The notes beneath the pieces were generated by a model. The model searched no databases and had not been told where the DNA came from. It was given only the letters and a program-made list of their open reading frames with translations. A stretch of DNA of 64,000 nt from Oerskovia enterophila (GTDB taxonomy: Bacteria > Actinomycetota > Actinomycetes > Actinomycetales > Cellulomonadaceae), in assembly GCF_001692445.1 (NCBI RefSeq), contig NZ_MAQA01000015.1:1-64000 (forward strand), read 5' to 3'. Position numbers and translations under genes: made by a program. Shown here piece after piece: positions 20,676 to 30,614 of this stretch. The first letter of the stretch is position 1, and each line of letters begins with the position of its first letter.

Positions 20676-21182
20676 TCAGGGCTTGGGCGTCACGTACGGG
20701 ATGCGACCGCGGTCGACCGCACGGTAGTCGAGCAGCGCCGAGCCGATCACTCCCACGAGGAGCACCACGGCGAACACGACCCGGTCGTAGAACTCGTAGT
20801 TCCGCAGGACCGCGAGGACGATCCCGAGCAGGACGATCTTGACGAGCCAGCTGCCCAGCACCACGGCGGCGGTGGTCGTCGGGGTCGAGCGGGCCGTGCG
20901 GGCCATGGCCACGATCGTCGTCCCGGAGAACACGAGCGCGATCCCGACGCCCATGAGAGCTCCCCACACGCCGGCCGTCCCGGCCAGGAGCGCGCCGAGC
21001 GCGACACCCAGGACGAGCAGCCCGACGAGCAGGATCAGGGTGTCGCGCAGCGCGGTACGGAACACGGCGCTCACGGCGTCACCGACCGCGTCGGCCGTGA
21101 CCTCGCCGGGCTGGGCCTGCGAGGCCGGCTGCTCCGGAGGGGTCGTGGGGTCGTCGGCGCCGTGGGGCGTGGGAGTCGTCAT
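20676..21182 (-). CDS. atpI: AtpI-like ATP synthase accessory membrane protein
   Basis: This 168-residue protein has a Pro/Gln-rich cytoplasmic N-terminus and four membrane helices (LILLVGLLVLGVALGALL onward). Its position directly before atpB and its topology fit AtpI/UncI, which assists assembly of the c ring in some bacteria. Sequence conservation in this family is low, so the call rests on topology and context. The start overlaps the wecA stop by 4 nt, so it may be read through from the wecA transcript. Confidence 0.75.
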   Translation of the reverse strand: MTTPTPHGADDPTTPPEQPASQAQPGEVTADAVGDAVSAVFRTALRDTLILLVGLLVLGVALGALLAGTAGVWGALMGVGIALVFSGTTIVAMARTARSTPTTTAAVVLGSWLVKIVLLGIVLAVLRNYEFYDRVVFAVVLLVGVIGSALLDYRAVDRGRIPYVTPKP

Positions 21183-22468
21183 CGGGAGGTTCCTTCAGGG
21201 TGGGCCGGGCCGGTGCGGGCCGGTCGGGGGTCAGGATCGGGGACGGGCGCGGTGGCGCTCGGCGTCGCGCCCGAGACCGTGCTGCGGACGACGGGCGAGG
21301 CGCCGCTCGGCGCTCCCGCGCGCCGCGGGACGGTCGTGGGGATGCCCTCGGGCGCGGTCACCGCGTCGTCGTCGAGGAACCGGCCACGGGAGCGCAGGGG
21401 CCCGAGCGTGAGCAGCAGCGCGATCACGATCGCCACGCCGAGCCCGATCGCCACGGTCTCCGCGGGCCACCACACGAGCGACACGGCCCCGAACGCGAAC
21501 ACCGCGGTCCACAGGTACATGATGATCACGGCGCGGCGGTGCGAGTGCCCGAGCGCGAGGAGCCGGTGGTGCAGGTGGAGCCGGTCCGGGTGGAAGGGTG
21601 ACTTGCCCGTCCCGACCCGGCGGAGCACCGCGAGGACCATGTCGAGCAGCGGGAGCAGGATCACGGCCAGGGGCAGCAGGATGGGGATGAGCGTGCGCTG
21701 CTTGCTCGGGTCCACCGCGACACCGGGGTCGATGTTGCCCGTCACGACGATGACCGCCGCGCCGAGCACGAGCCCGAGCACCATGGAGCCCGAGTCCCCC
21801 ATGAAGATCCGTGCCGGGTAGAAGTTGTGGGGCAGGAACCCGAGGCAGATGCCGACGAGCCCGGCCATGACGAGCGTCGCGAGGTTCGAGTAGTCGGTCG
21901 GGCTCGCCGCGACGGTCAGGCTGTACGTGTAGACGAAGTAGGCCGTGCCGCCGATCGCGATGAGGCCCGCGGCCAGGCCGTCGAGCCCGTCGACGAAGTT
22001 GACGGCGTTCATCACCACGACCACCACGAGCACCGTGACGATGAGCGAGAGCCGGGGCGAGCCGATCGTGAGCCCGCCGATGGGGAACGTCACGAGCTGC
22101 ACGCCCTGCCAGGCGATGAAGAGCGCCGCGAGCACCTGTCCCGCGAGCTTGGTCATCCAGTCGAGGTCCCAGATGTCGTCGGCGACACCGAGCAGGCACA
22201 CGATCACTGCGCCGCCGACGATGGCCCAGGCCTGCTGGTCGGTCGCGAAGACCCCGCTGAGGAAGGGCATCTGGGACGCGAACGTCACCGCGACCACGAG
22301 GCCCGCGGTCATCGCGAGCCCTCCCAGGCGGGCGGTCGGGACGGTGTGCACGTCGCGGTCGCGCACGGCCGTGATGGCGCCCGTCCTCGCCGCGACCCAG
22401 TAGGCGAGGGGCGTCAGGAGGTACGTGACCGCGGCCGCGATCAGCAGGACGAGCAGATAGACCCTCAC
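21179..22468 (-). CDS. undecaprenyl-phosphate GlcNAc-1-phosphate transferase (WecA/TagO family)
   Basis: This 429-residue polytopic enzyme starts lipid-linked cell-wall glycopolymer synthesis by moving GlcNAc-1-P to undecaprenyl phosphate. Key motifs are GVADDIWDLDW (Mg-binding Asp pair), NAVNFVDGLDGLAAG, FMGDSGSM and the HLHHRLLALGHSHRR loop that separates WecA from MraY. About eleven membrane helices are followed by a disordered C-terminal tail of about 65 residues rich in Pro and Ser. The GTG start overlaps the tsaC stop by 4 nt. The order prfA-prmC-tsaC-wecA-atp is typical of actinobacteria. Confidence 0.92.
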   Translation of the reverse strand: MRVYLLVLLIAAAVTYLLTPLAYWVAARTGAITAVRDRDVHTVPTARLGGLAMTAGLVVAVTFASQMPFLSGVFATDQQAWAIVGGAVIVCLLGVADDIWDLDWMTKLAGQVLAALFIAWQGVQLVTFPIGGLTIGSPRLSLIVTVLVVVVVMNAVNFVDGLDGLAAGLIAIGGTAYFVYTYSLTVAASPTDYSNLATLVMAGLVGICLGFLPHNFYPARIFMGDSGSMVLGLVLGAAVIVVTGNIDPGVAVDPSKQRTLIPILLPLAVILLPLLDMVLAVLRRVGTGKSPFHPDRLHLHHRLLALGHSHRRAVIIMYLWTAVFAFGAVSLVWWPAETVAIGLGVAIVIALLLTLGPLRSRGRFLDDDAVTAPEGIPTTVPRRAGAPSGASPVVRSTVSGATPSATAPVPDPDPRPARTGPAHPEGTSR

Positions 22469-23301
22469 CCGTCGTTCGCCTCCGGGTCGCTCGTCGTGGC
22501 GGTCGGGGCGGCGTCCGTGGTGGGTGCGGGCACGAGCCCGGGCTCGGACGGCGCGTCGCCGACCACGGCTGCACCGTCTGAGGGCACCTCGTCGGAGCCC
22601 GCGGCGTCCGAGGCCGGCTCGGGGGCCTGCGCCTCGTCGTCGGGCTCCTGCGGCTCCTCGCCGAGCCCGAGCACGGGCGCGATCACACGCATGCGCTCGA
22701 GCGAGACGGCCCCCTCTCGGACGACGCGCAGGTGCGGACCGGTCGCGTCGACGATGGTCGAGGCCACTCCCCCGGGTGCGTCGCCGCCGTCCAGGTAGAC
22801 CGTGACCGAGTCGCCGAGCTGCTCCTGCGCCGTCGTCACGTCGAGGGCTGCGGGGCGACCCGTCGCGTTCGCGCTCGAGACCGCGAGCGGTCCCGTGCGG
22901 CGCAGGAGCGCGAGGGCCGCGGGGTGGTCCGGCATGCGCAGCGCGACCGTGCCGTGCGTCTCCCCCAGGTCCCAGGCGAGCGACGGCTGGGCGGGCAGGA
23001 TGATGGTGAAGCCACCGGGCCAGAACGTCTCGACGAGCGCGCGGGCGTCCGCGGACACGTCGGTCGCGAGGCCGTCGAGCGTCCGCGTGTCCGGGACCAG
23101 GACGGGCGGGGGCATCTGCCGCCCGCGCCCCTTCGCGGCGAGCAGGGCCGCGACGGCCTGGGCGTCGAACGCGTCGGCGCCGATCCCGTAGACGGTGTCG
23201 GTCGGCAGGACGATCAGCCCGCCGCGCGAGACGGCGTTCACCGCCTCGTCGATCGACGATCCCCAGGCGTTCGGGTCGGTGACGGGGTGCACAGAGCTCA
23301 C
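22465..23301 (-). CDS. tsaC: L-threonylcarbamoyladenylate synthase (YrdC/Sua5 family)
   Basis: It makes threonylcarbamoyl-AMP for the t6A modification of ANN-decoding tRNAs. The YrdC domain covers residues 15-210 (GGLIVLPTDTVYGIGADAFD, PVLVP, WPGGFTIILPA, VALRMPDHP, PLAVSSANATGRPA). The last 65 residues are an acidic Ala/Pro-rich tail that is probably disordered and not part of the family. It starts at GTG 23301, 5 nt after prmC. The Shine-Dalgarno is weak, consistent with coupling. Confidence 0.92.
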   Translation of the reverse strand: MSSVHPVTDPNAWGSSIDEAVNAVSRGGLIVLPTDTVYGIGADAFDAQAVAALLAAKGRGRQMPPPVLVPDTRTLDGLATDVSADARALVETFWPGGFTIILPAQPSLAWDLGETHGTVALRMPDHPAALALLRRTGPLAVSSANATGRPAALDVTTAQEQLGDSVTVYLDGGDAPGGVASTIVDATGPHLRVVREGAVSLERMRVIAPVLGLGEEPQEPDDEAQAPEPASDAAGSDEVPSDGAAVVGDAPSEPGLVPAPTTDAAPTATTSDPEANDG

Positions 23302-23306
23302 GGTTC

Positions 23307-24344
23307 TCAGTCTTCCATGTCCGAAGGGTCCGCTTGCGCGGCCGGTGCGTCGCTCGTCGCGCGCACGCGGCGCGCGACGACCATGCGGGGTCTGCCGGTC
23401 AGGTCGTCGACGGTCCGGATCTCGTCGAACCCGCCGACCTGGGCCACCATGTCACGGGCCGCCTCGGCCTGGACCTCGGCGTGCTCCATGACGTAGAGCC
23501 CGCCGTCGACCAGGAGCCGGGCCGCGGCGCGCGTCACGCCGCGCGGCACCTCGAGGCCGTCGTCGCCCAGGCCGTAGAGCGCGACCTGCGGGTCGTGCAG
23601 CGCGACCTCGGGGTCGCGCGGGACCGCGCCCGGCGGGACGTAGGGCGGGTTGGACACGACGACGTCGCACGCCCCGTCGAGGTCGGCGAACGCGGTGCGC
23701 GCGTCCCCTCGCACGAGGTGCACGACGGCGCCGCTCGCCGCGCGCGTGCGCGCCACGTTGCGCTCGGCCCAGGAGTGGGCGTCGCGGTCGAGCTCGACCG
23801 CATGCACCCGGGCCGCGGGGACCTCGGTCGCGAGGGCGAGGGCGATCGCGCCCGAACCCGTGCACAGGTCCACGGCGACGACGGGCTCTCCGGGTCTGCG
23901 CGCAGCGACCTCGAGGGCCTCGTCGATCGCGACCTGCGCTACCTGCTCGGTCTCGGGGCGCGGGACGAACACGCCCGGCCCCACGAGGAGCTCGAGGTGC
24001 CGGAACGGCGCCGAGCCCGTCAGGTGCTGGAGCGGGACGCGCTCGGCGCGGGCCGCGAGGAGACGGGACATCTCGTCGAGCACCTGCTCGGCCGTCCGGT
24101 CCACGCCCGGCGCGCTCCCGCTCGCGAGCAGCAGCGACGCGACCGGCCTGCCGAGCACGGCCGCGGAGACGACCCGTTCGCGCGGCACGCCCGCGACGTG
24201 CGCGAGCAGCAGCTCGGCGTCCACGCGCGGGGAGTCGATGCCCGCCTGCGCCAGACCGGCCGCAGCCTCCCGCAGGAGGCGCGAGACGTCGTCGGGCAGG
24301 CCTGCGGGCAGCGCGCCCGGGCCCGGGACCCCGACCGTCGTCAC
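23307..24344 (-). CDS. prmC: peptide chain release factor N5-glutamine methyltransferase
   Basis: It methylates the GGQ glutamine of release factors. The 345-residue protein has the N-terminal helical domain ([19 protein letters not shown]) and a Rossmann methyltransferase domain with [15 protein letters not shown] and the catalytic VSNPPYVP motif near residue 240. A loop of about 20 residues ([18 protein letters not shown], near residue 65) is inserted in the N-terminal domain. The GTG start overlaps the prfA stop by 4 nt, next to its own substrate gene. Confidence 0.93.
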   Translation of the reverse strand: MTTVGVPGPGALPAGLPDDVSRLLREAAAGLAQAGIDSPRVDAELLLAHVAGVPRERVVSAAVLGRPVASLLLASGSAPGVDRTAEQVLDEMSRLLAARAERVPLQHLTGSAPFRHLELLVGPGVFVPRPETEQVAQVAIDEALEVAARRPGEPVVAVDLCTGSGAIALALATEVPAARVHAVELDRDAHSWAERNVARTRAASGAVVHLVRGDARTAFADLDGACDVVVSNPPYVPPGAVPRDPEVALHDPQVALYGLGDDGLEVPRGVTRAAARLLVDGGLYVMEHAEVQAEAARDMVAQVGGFDEIRTVDDLTGRPRMVVARRVRATSDAPAAQADPSDMED

Positions 24345-25429
24345 GACGCCGCTGCGGCGAGGCGAGCCGCCTCGTCGGCGTCGATGGCCGAACGGATCAC
24401 GGGCTCCAGGTCGCCGTCGAGGACCTGGTCGAGGTTGTACGCCTTGTAGCCCGTGCGGTGGTCCGCGATGCGGTTCTCCGGGTAGTTGTAGGTCCGGATG
24501 CGCTCGGACCGGTCGACCGTGCGCACCTGGGACCGGCGCAGGTCGTTCGCGGCGGCCGCCTCCTCCTCCTGGCGCGCGGCCAGGAGGCGGGCGCGCAGCA
24601 CGCGCATGGCCTGCTCGCGGTTCTGGAGCTGGGACTTCTCGTTCTGCATCGAGACCGTGATCCCCGTGGGCAGGTGCGTGATGCGCACCGCGGAGTCCGT
24701 CGTGTTGACCGACTGCCCGCCCGGGCCCGAGGACCGGTACACGTCGATGCGGAGCTCGTTCTGGTCGATCTCGATCTCGCCCGCGTCCTCGACCTCGGGG
24801 AACACGAGCACGCCCGCGGCCGAGGTGTGGATGCGGCCCTGGGACTCGGTCACGGGCACGCGCTGGACGCGGTGCACGCCGCCCTCGTACTTGAGGTTGG
24901 CCCACACGCCGTCCGCGGGATCCGTGGCGCCCGCTCGCGCCTTGACCGCGACCTGGACGTCCTTGTAGCCGCCGAGGTCCGAGTCGGTGGCCTCGATGAT
25001 CTCGGTCTTCCAGCCCCGGCGCTCGGCGTAGCGCAGGTACATGCGCAGCAGGTCGCCCGCGAACAGCGCGGACTCCTCGCCGCCCTCGCCCGCCTTGATC
25101 TCGAGGATCACGTCGCGCCCGTCGTCGGGGTCGCGCGGCACGAGGACCCGGCGCAGCTTCTCGGTCGCGGCCGCGGCCGTCTCCTGGAGCGCGGGCAGCT
25201 CGGCGGCGAACGAGCTGTCCTCGGCCACCAGCTCGGCCGCGGCCTCGACGTCGTCGGTCGCGTCGCGCCACGCGCGGTAGGCCGCGACGACCTGGCCCAG
25301 CTCGGCGTAGCGGCGCCCGAGCGTGCGCGCACGGCCGGCGTCCGCGTGGACCGCGGGGTCGGCGAGCAGCGTCTCGATCTCGGCGTGCTCGGCGAGCAGG
25401 TGTTCGACGGCGGCGAAGGACTCGGTCAC
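24341..25429 (-). CDS. prfA: peptide chain release factor 1
   Basis: RF1 reads UAA and UAG stops. The 362-residue protein carries the class I GGQ motif ([20 protein letters not shown]) and the PVT stop-recognition tripeptide in [10 protein letters not shown], which marks RF1 rather than RF2. The GTG at 25429 starts the conserved [18 protein letters not shown]. Longer in-frame starts run into low-complexity sequence. The 214-nt gap to rpmE holds no clear feature. Confidence 0.95.
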   Translation of the reverse strand: MTESFAAVEHLLAEHAEIETLLADPAVHADAGRARTLGRRYAELGQVVAAYRAWRDATDDVEAAAELVAEDSSFAAELPALQETAAAATEKLRRVLVPRDPDDGRDVILEIKAGEGGEESALFAGDLLRMYLRYAERRGWKTEIIEATDSDLGGYKDVQVAVKARAGATDPADGVWANLKYEGGVHRVQRVPVTESQGRIHTSAAGVLVFPEVEDAGEIEIDQNELRIDVYRSSGPGGQSVNTTDSAVRITHLPTGITVSMQNEKSQLQNREQAMRVLRARLLAARQEEEAAAANDLRRSQVRTVDRSERIRTYNYPENRIADHRTGYKAYNLDQVLDGDLEPVIRSAIDADEAARLAAAAS

Positions 25430-25643
25430 GAGGGTGTCCTGACGAGAGGGATGGTTAGGGCTGTCCGGCTGCGTGCGACTCTGCGCGGCCGGTATGGCTG
25501 GGTGCGGCTCGGTGCGGCTGCCTCCGGCACGTGCGCGCCGGGCACCCGCCCACCGGGAAAGACGACAGCGCCGGTGGAACGAGCACGCCGCCTGCCCCTG
25601 GAGAGGTTGGACGGGCGCTCGGACCACCGGCGCTGGAGAGTCG

Positions 25644-25862
25644 CTACTTGTCGGCGGCCTTCTTGCCGTAACGAGCCTCGAAGCGAGCCACGCGGCCACC
25701 GGTGTCGAGGATCTTCTGCTTGCCCGTGTAGAACGGGTGGCAGGCGGAGCAGACGTCGGACGAGATGCGCCCGGACGTCTCGGTGCTGCGCGTGACGAAC
25801 GTGGAACCGCAGGTGCAGGTCACCTCGGTCACGACGTACGTGGGGTGGATATCAGCCTTCAC
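25644..25862 (-). CDS. rpmE: 50S ribosomal protein bL31 (zinc form)
   Basis: This 72-residue protein starts at GTG 25862 behind a GAGGAG box ([15 protein letters not shown]). It has four metal-ligand cysteines in CTCGSTF and [13 protein letters not shown], so this is the zinc-binding C+ type. The gene lies between rho and prfA, the standard order in actinobacteria. Confidence 0.95.
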   Translation of the reverse strand: MKADIHPTYVVTEVTCTCGSTFVTRSTETSGRISSDVCSACHPFYTGKQKILDTGGRVARFEARYGKKAADK

Positions 25863-25968
25863 AGGACTCTCCTCAGTGGGGTGCCCCCGGGTCGCCTGCC
25901 TGGACAGCAGCCGTGAACCGGGGACGGGGAAACCAACAGGACATTGTGCCAGACGGGTCCGGCACACG

Positions 25969-26020
25969 AAAAATCTGCGGGTCGGCCGGCCGTCAGGACG
26001 AGGGTGCGACCGACCCGCAG
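25969..26020 (-). terminator. intrinsic terminator after rho
   Basis: CTGCGGGTCGG (25975-25985) pairs perfectly with CCGACCCGCAG (26010-26020). On the minus strand it is followed by ATTTTT. It begins 7 nt after the rho stop codon, so it ends rho transcription before rpmE. Confidence 0.85.
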
Positions 26021-26026
26021 GACGGG

Positions 26027-28123
26027 TCAGACGGCGCGGCCGACCTCTTCGTCGTTGTGGATACCGCCCGGCGTCGTCTTCTGCACCTGGAGCAGGAACT
26101 CGACGTTGGACTTGGTCTCCTTGAGCTTGCCGAGCAGCAGCTCGATCGCCTGCTGCTGGTCGAGCGCACCCATCACGCGGCGCAGCTTGTAGACGATGCG
26201 GAGCTCGTCCTGCGGCATGAGGATCTCCTCGCGGCGCGTGCCGGACGCGTTGACGTCCACGGCCGGGAAGATGCGCTTGTCCGCGAGCGAGCGGGAGAGC
26301 CGGAGCTCCATGTTTCCCGTGCCCTTGAACTCCTCGAAGATGACCTCGTCCATCTTGGAGCCGGTCTCGACGAGCGCCGAGGCGAGGATCGTGAGCGACC
26401 CACCGTTCTCGATGTTGCGCGCCGCGCCGAAGAAGCGCTTGGGCGGGTAGAGCGCCGAGGCGTCGACACCACCGGACAGGATGCGCCCCGAGGCCGGAGC
26501 CGCGAGGTTGTAGGCGCGCGAGAGACGCGTGAGCGAGTCGAGCAGCACGACGACGTCCTGGCCCAGCTCCACGAGACGCTTGGCGCGCTCGATCGCGAGC
26601 TCGGCGACGATCGTGTGGTCGGACGCCGGACGGTCGAAGGTCGAGGCGATGACCTCGCCCTTGACCGTGCGCTCCATGTCGGTGACCTCTTCGGGTCGCT
26701 CGTCCACGAGCACGACCATGAGGTGGACCTCAGGGTTGTTCGTCGTGATCGCGTTGGCGATCTGCTGCATGATGATCGTCTTGCCGGCCTTGGGCGGCGC
26801 GACGATCAGGCCACGCTGCCCCTTGCCGATCGGCGCGACGATGTCGATCACGCGCGGCGTGAGGCGACCGACCTCGCCCGTCTCCAGACGCAGGCGCTCC
26901 TGCGGGTAGAGCGGCGTGAGCTTGTTGAACTCGGCGCGGTTGCGGGCGGCCTCGGGGGCCATGCCGTTGACCGAGTCGAGACGGACCAGCGCGTTGAACT
27001 TCTGGTTGCGCGGTCCCGTCTGCTGGAAGCTCTCGCCGTCGCGGGGCTGACGCACGGCACCCATGATCGCGTCGCCGCGGCGCAGGCCCGCCTTCTTGAC
27101 CTGTCCGAGCGAGACGTAGACGTCGTTCGGTCCGGGCAGGTAGCCGCTCGTGCGCACGAACGCGTACTGGTCGAGGACGTCGAGGATGCCCGCGACGGGC
27201 AGCAGGACGTCGTCCTCGGTGACCTCGATCTCGTCGAGGCCCGCGACGTCGATGTTCCCGCCGCGCGTGCGTCCGCGCTTGCGGTCGCGGTCGCGGTTGC
27301 GGTCGCGACCCCGACGGCGGCGTCCGCCACGCTCGTCGTAGTCGTCGCCGCCCTGCTGGTCGCGCTGACCCTGCTGACGGTCGGTGCGCTGGCCGCCCTG
27401 CTGGTTGCCCTGCGCCTGCTGGTCGCGCTGACCCTGCTGACGGTCGCTGCGCTGACCGCCCTGCTGACGGTCGCCGCCCTGCTGGTCACGCTGACCCTGC
27501 TGGTCACGCTGACCCTGCTGCTGACGCTCGCCGCCCTGACGGGCCGCACCGCCCTCGGGGGCCGTCTCGCGAGCCTGCTCGGCCTCGCCGCCGCGCGGAG
27601 CACCGGCGCCCCGACCGGAACGACGCGAACCGCGCTCGGAGCCCGTGACGAGACCGACCGCGGCGGCTGCGCGTGCAGCGCGCTCGTCGGGGGTCTCGCC
27701 GGCGACCGGACGGTCGCCGCCGTCGCGGGCCGCACGCGCGGTCTGCTCGAGCAGCGGGGCGATGATGTCGGCAGCCTTGTCGCTGCTCTCGCCCGTGCCG
27801 GCGCGCTCGGCGCGTGCGCCTCGCTCGCGGCGAGGACGCTCGATGCTCTCGGTCGCCTGACGTGCGGGCGCCTCGACGGCGGGCAGCACGACCTTCTCGG
27901 CCGAGGTGTCCTTCTCCGGCGCGCGACGCGCAGGAGCGGACGCTCCGGCGGGGCGCCCGGAGGCGCTCGTCTCGCCGGAGGTGGAACGGATGACGTCGAC
28001 AAGATCGCTCTTGCGCATCTTGGACGTGCCCTTCACACCGAGCTGCGAGGCGAGTGCCTGCAGCTCGGGGAGGCGCAGCGTCGAGAGTGCGCCTGCACGG
28101 GCGGTGTCGGTGGTGTCTGTCAC
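26027..28123 (-). CDS. rho: transcription termination factor Rho with a long low-complexity insert
   Basis: Rho is a hexameric RNA helicase that ends transcription. The 698-residue protein has the N-terminal SAP-like domain ([27 protein letters not shown]), then about 240 disordered residues. These include a Gln/Arg/Asp/Gly-rich block (residues about 195-265, repeats such as QQGQRDQQG) and end in basic [20 protein letters not shown]. The RNA-binding cold-shock domain ([20 protein letters not shown]) and the ATPase core with Walker A APPKAGKT and the Q/R loops follow. E. coli Rho has 419 residues. N-terminal inserts are normal for actinobacteria, but the Gln-rich repeats here are marked. It is monocistronic with its own terminator. 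Confidence 0.96.
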   Translation of the reverse strand: MTDTTDTARAGALSTLRLPELQALASQLGVKGTSKMRKSDLVDVIRSTSGETSASGRPAGASAPARRAPEKDTSAEKVVLPAVEAPARQATESIERPRRERGARAERAGTGESSDKAADIIAPLLEQTARAARDGGDRPVAGETPDERAARAAAAVGLVTGSERGSRRSGRGAGAPRGGEAEQARETAPEGGAARQGGERQQQGQRDQQGQRDQQGGDRQQGGQRSDRQQGQRDQQAQGNQQGGQRTDRQQGQRDQQGGDDYDERGGRRRRGRDRNRDRDRKRGRTRGGNIDVAGLDEIEVTEDDVLLPVAGILDVLDQYAFVRTSGYLPGPNDVYVSLGQVKKAGLRRGDAIMGAVRQPRDGESFQQTGPRNQKFNALVRLDSVNGMAPEAARNRAEFNKLTPLYPQERLRLETGEVGRLTPRVIDIVAPIGKGQRGLIVAPPKAGKTIIMQQIANAITTNNPEVHLMVVLVDERPEEVTDMERTVKGEVIASTFDRPASDHTIVAELAIERAKRLVELGQDVVVLLDSLTRLSRAYNLAAPASGRILSGGVDASALYPPKRFFGAARNIENGGSLTILASALVETGSKMDEVIFEEFKGTGNMELRLSRSLADKRIFPAVDVNASGTRREEILMPQDELRIVYKLRRVMGALDQQQAIELLLGKLKETKSNVEFLLQVQKTTPGGIHNDEEVGRAV
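27335..27545. repeat. degenerate tandem repeats inside rho coding Gln/Arg/Asp/Gly
   Basis: Short near-identical units based on CTGCTGGTCGCGCTGACC recur here. On the minus strand they encode alternating [13 protein letters not shown] and GNQQ blocks. They are prone to length change by slippage. Confidence 0.75.
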
Positions 28124-28438
28124 GAAGGACCCTTCCCCTCGTTTGCGCCCACTTGCTCTGTGCGAGGGGTGGGCCGCGGGTGATCGACGCTCGGCACGTG
28201 ACGGCCGGAACGCAGTGGAACCACGCGTCAGTGGTACGACGACGTCAGCTGACGTGGGCTGGATTGCCTTCTCGCGGGGTATGAGGCGCAGTCAGTCGTT
28301 GCTCTGCCGATGCCCGGGGACTCGGCGGAGATTCGTCGAGGAATCACCGAGGCATCATCACGAACCTGCGAAGGCTCAATGGATTCTACCATCCGTAGCA
28401 CCTGGGAAGACCAGTCGCCGCACCGGTCGACGCGTCGC
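28124..28438 (-). other. rho leader and thrB-rho intergenic region
   Basis: This 315-nt stretch has no gene. It holds an extended -10 promoter for rho at its far end (28383-28391) and therefore a leader of about 250 nt before the rho ATG. No riboswitch class is recognised in it. A long leader fits rho autoregulation. Confidence 0.5.
28383..28391 (-). promoter_or_regulatory. extended -10 promoter for rho
   Basis: On the minus strand TGGTAGAAT matches the extended -10 pattern TGnTAnnAT, with no strong -35 needed. Transcription would start about 250 nt before the rho ATG. Confidence 0.55.
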
Positions 28439-29404
28439 TCAGCGCATCGATGCCGACAGGCCCGTGCTGCCGACGACCCGCTCCGAGCGGACGCCCTCCA
28501 GGTCGATCCCCGGACGGTAGGCCCGCCACAGGTCCGAGCCGTGCAGGAGCTCGCGCAGGACCGCGTCCGCGTGCTCGCGGTCCTGCGCACGGCCCAGGAG
28601 CAGGACCGTCGGCCCGGCTCCCGAGATGGTCGCGGCGAGGCCGTCGAGACGCAGCGCACGCACGAGCTCCCACGAGGCCGTCATGACGCCCGCGCGATAC
28701 TCCTGGTGGAGACGGTCCTCGGTGGCCTCGAACAGGTGCTGGGGCGAGCGCGTCAACGCGTCGACGAGCAGGGCCGCGCGGCCCGCGTTGAGCGCTGCGT
28801 CGGCGTGCGGGACGGTCTCCGGCAGCACGCCTCGAGCGCGGCTCGTGGCGAGCCTCGTCGAGGGGACCAGGACCGTGGCCTCGATGTCCGGGTGGACGTC
28901 GAGCCGCACGGCGTGCGCGCCCTCGCGCCCCTCGACCGTGCTGGTCCAGGCGATGGTCGCGCCGCCGTAGATCGCCGGGGCCGCGTTGTCGGGGTGCCCC
29001 TCGAACTCGGTCGCGAGCTGCAGGACCGCCGCGTCGTCGAGCGCTGCGGGGTCCGCGACGAGCGCGCGGGCCGCGGCGATGCCCGCCACGACCGCGGCCG
29101 CGGACGAACCGAGCCCCCGGCCGTGCGGGATCGCGTTGGTGCAGGTCAGGTGGAGCCCGGTCTGGGGAGCCCCGACGAGCTCGAGGGCCGCGCGCAGCGC
29201 GCGCACCACCAGGTGCCGTTCGTCCCCCGGGACCTCGCCGGCCCCCTCCCCCTCGACGTCGACGACCACGTCACCGTTGCCCAGCGCGCGGACCTCGAGG
29301 ACGTCGTAGCGCGCGAGCGCCAGCCCCAGGGCGTCGAACCCGGGCCCCAGGTTCGCGCTCGTGGCGGGCACGCGCACCCGCACATGGTCGGCTCCGAGCT
29401 GCAT
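28439..29404 (-). CDS. thrB: homoserine kinase
   Basis: This GHMP kinase phosphorylates homoserine in threonine synthesis. The 321-residue protein shows the substrate motif VPATSANLGPGFDALGLAL and the ATP-binding PHGRGLGSSAAAVVAGI near residue 95. A C-terminal GHMP segment AATISGAGPTVLLLG follows. The ATG has a GAGAGG box. It lies 106 nt downstream of thrC, with a hairpin between them. Confidence 0.95.
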   Translation of the reverse strand: MQLGADHVRVRVPATSANLGPGFDALGLALARYDVLEVRALGNGDVVVDVEGEGAGEVPGDERHLVVRALRAALELVGAPQTGLHLTCTNAIPHGRGLGSSAAAVVAGIAAARALVADPAALDDAAVLQLATEFEGHPDNAAPAIYGGATIAWTSTVEGREGAHAVRLDVHPDIEATVLVPSTRLATSRARGVLPETVPHADAALNAGRAALLVDALTRSPQHLFEATEDRLHQEYRAGVMTASWELVRALRLDGLAATISGAGPTVLLLGRAQDREHADAVLRELLHGSDLWRAYRPGIDLEGVRSERVVGSTGLSASMR

Positions 29405-29453
29405 CGCGGTGACCTCTCGTCAGGTGAAGTGTGGGAGATGCCCGTCCGCTGCC

Positions 29454-29476
29454 CGCCCCGGCGTGCAGCCGGGGCG
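29454..29476 (-). other. hairpin in the thrC-thrB spacer
   Basis: CGCCCCGGC-GTGCA-GCCGGGGCG forms a perfect 9-bp stem between thrC and thrB. No U-tract follows, so partial termination or transcript processing is more likely than full termination. Confidence 0.5.
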
Positions 29477-29510
29477 AGCGGCAGGGGCGGGCAGGACGTG
29501 CGAGGTGTGC

Positions 29511-30614
29511 TCAGCCGAGCTGGAGCGCGTCGGCGATCGAGACGACGTCGGCGCTGACCCGGATGGGGGTGACGTCGGCACCGTCGAGCGTCTTGAGGGC
29601 CCACTGCGGGTCCTTGAGGCCGTGGCCCGTGACCGTCACGACGATGCGCGCACCGGCCGGGACGAGGCCACGCTCGGCCCGCGAGAGGATGCCCGCGACG
29701 CCCGCCGCAGAGCCGGGCTCGACGAACACGCCGGCCTCGGCCGACAGGATGCGGTGCGCGGCGAGGATCTGCTCGTCGGTCACGGCCTCGATGACGCCGC
29801 CCGACTCGTCGCGAGCAGCCTCCGCCTGGGCCCACGACGCGGGGTTCCCGATCCGGATCGCGGTCGCGATGGTCTCGGGGTGCGTGATGGGGTGGCCCGC
29901 GACGATCGGGGCCGCGCCGGCAGCCTGGAAGCCCCACATGATGGGGGTCCTGGTGCTGACCGCAGGCAGGTGCGCCCCCGGCGCGTCCGGGTCGCCCAGG
30001 CCCGCGTACTCACGGAAGCCCTTCCAGTACGCCGTGATGTTGCCCGCGTTGCCCACGGGCAGCGCGTGGATGTCCGGGGCGTCGCCCAGCGCGTCGACGA
30101 TCTCGAACGCGCCGGTCTTCTGGCCCTCGATGCGGTCGGGGTTCACGGAGTTGACGAGCTCGACCGGGTACGCCTCGGCGAGCTTGCGCGCCGCGACCAG
30201 GCAGTCGTCGAAGTTGCCGTCGACCTGGAGCAGCTTGGCGCCGTGCGCGATCGCCTGGCTCAGCTTGCCCATCGCGATCTTGCCGTCCGGGACCAGGACG
30301 GCGCAGACCATGCCGGCCTTGGTCGCGTACGCGGCGGCCGACGCCGACGTGTTGCCCGTCGACGCGCACACCACGGCCTTCGCCCCGCGGCCCGCGGCCG
30401 AGGAGATCGCCGCGGTCATGCCGCGGTCCTTGAACGAGGCGGTCGGGTTCATGCCCTCGACCTTGAGGAAGACCTGGGCCCCGGTCCGGGCCGAGAGCGC
30501 GGGCGCCTCGACGAGGGGCGTGCCACCCTCGCCGAGCGTCACGATGCGCTCCTGGACGTGGGCGGGCAGGCGGTCGGCGTACTCGGCGATGATGCCTCGC
30601 CACTGGTGGGCCAT
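29511..30614 (-). CDS. thrC: threonine synthase
   Basis: This PLP enzyme converts phosphohomoserine to threonine. The 367-residue protein has the PLP lysine in [10 protein letters not shown] near residue 60 and the phosphate-binding PVGNAGNI loop near residue 185. The ATG overlaps the hom stop by 4 nt (ATGA), so hom and thrC are coupled, giving the classic hom-thrC-thrB order. Confidence 0.96.
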   Translation of the reverse strand: MAHQWRGIIAEYADRLPAHVQERIVTLGEGGTPLVEAPALSARTGAQVFLKVEGMNPTASFKDRGMTAAISSAAGRGAKAVVCASTGNTSASAAAYATKAGMVCAVLVPDGKIAMGKLSQAIAHGAKLLQVDGNFDDCLVAARKLAEAYPVELVNSVNPDRIEGQKTGAFEIVDALGDAPDIHALPVGNAGNITAYWKGFREYAGLGDPDAPGAHLPAVSTRTPIMWGFQAAGAAPIVAGHPITHPETIATAIRIGNPASWAQAEAARDESGGVIEAVTDEQILAAHRILSAEAGVFVEPGSAAGVAGILSRAERGLVPAGARIVVTVTGHGLKDPQWALKTLDGADVTPIRVSADVVSIADALQLG

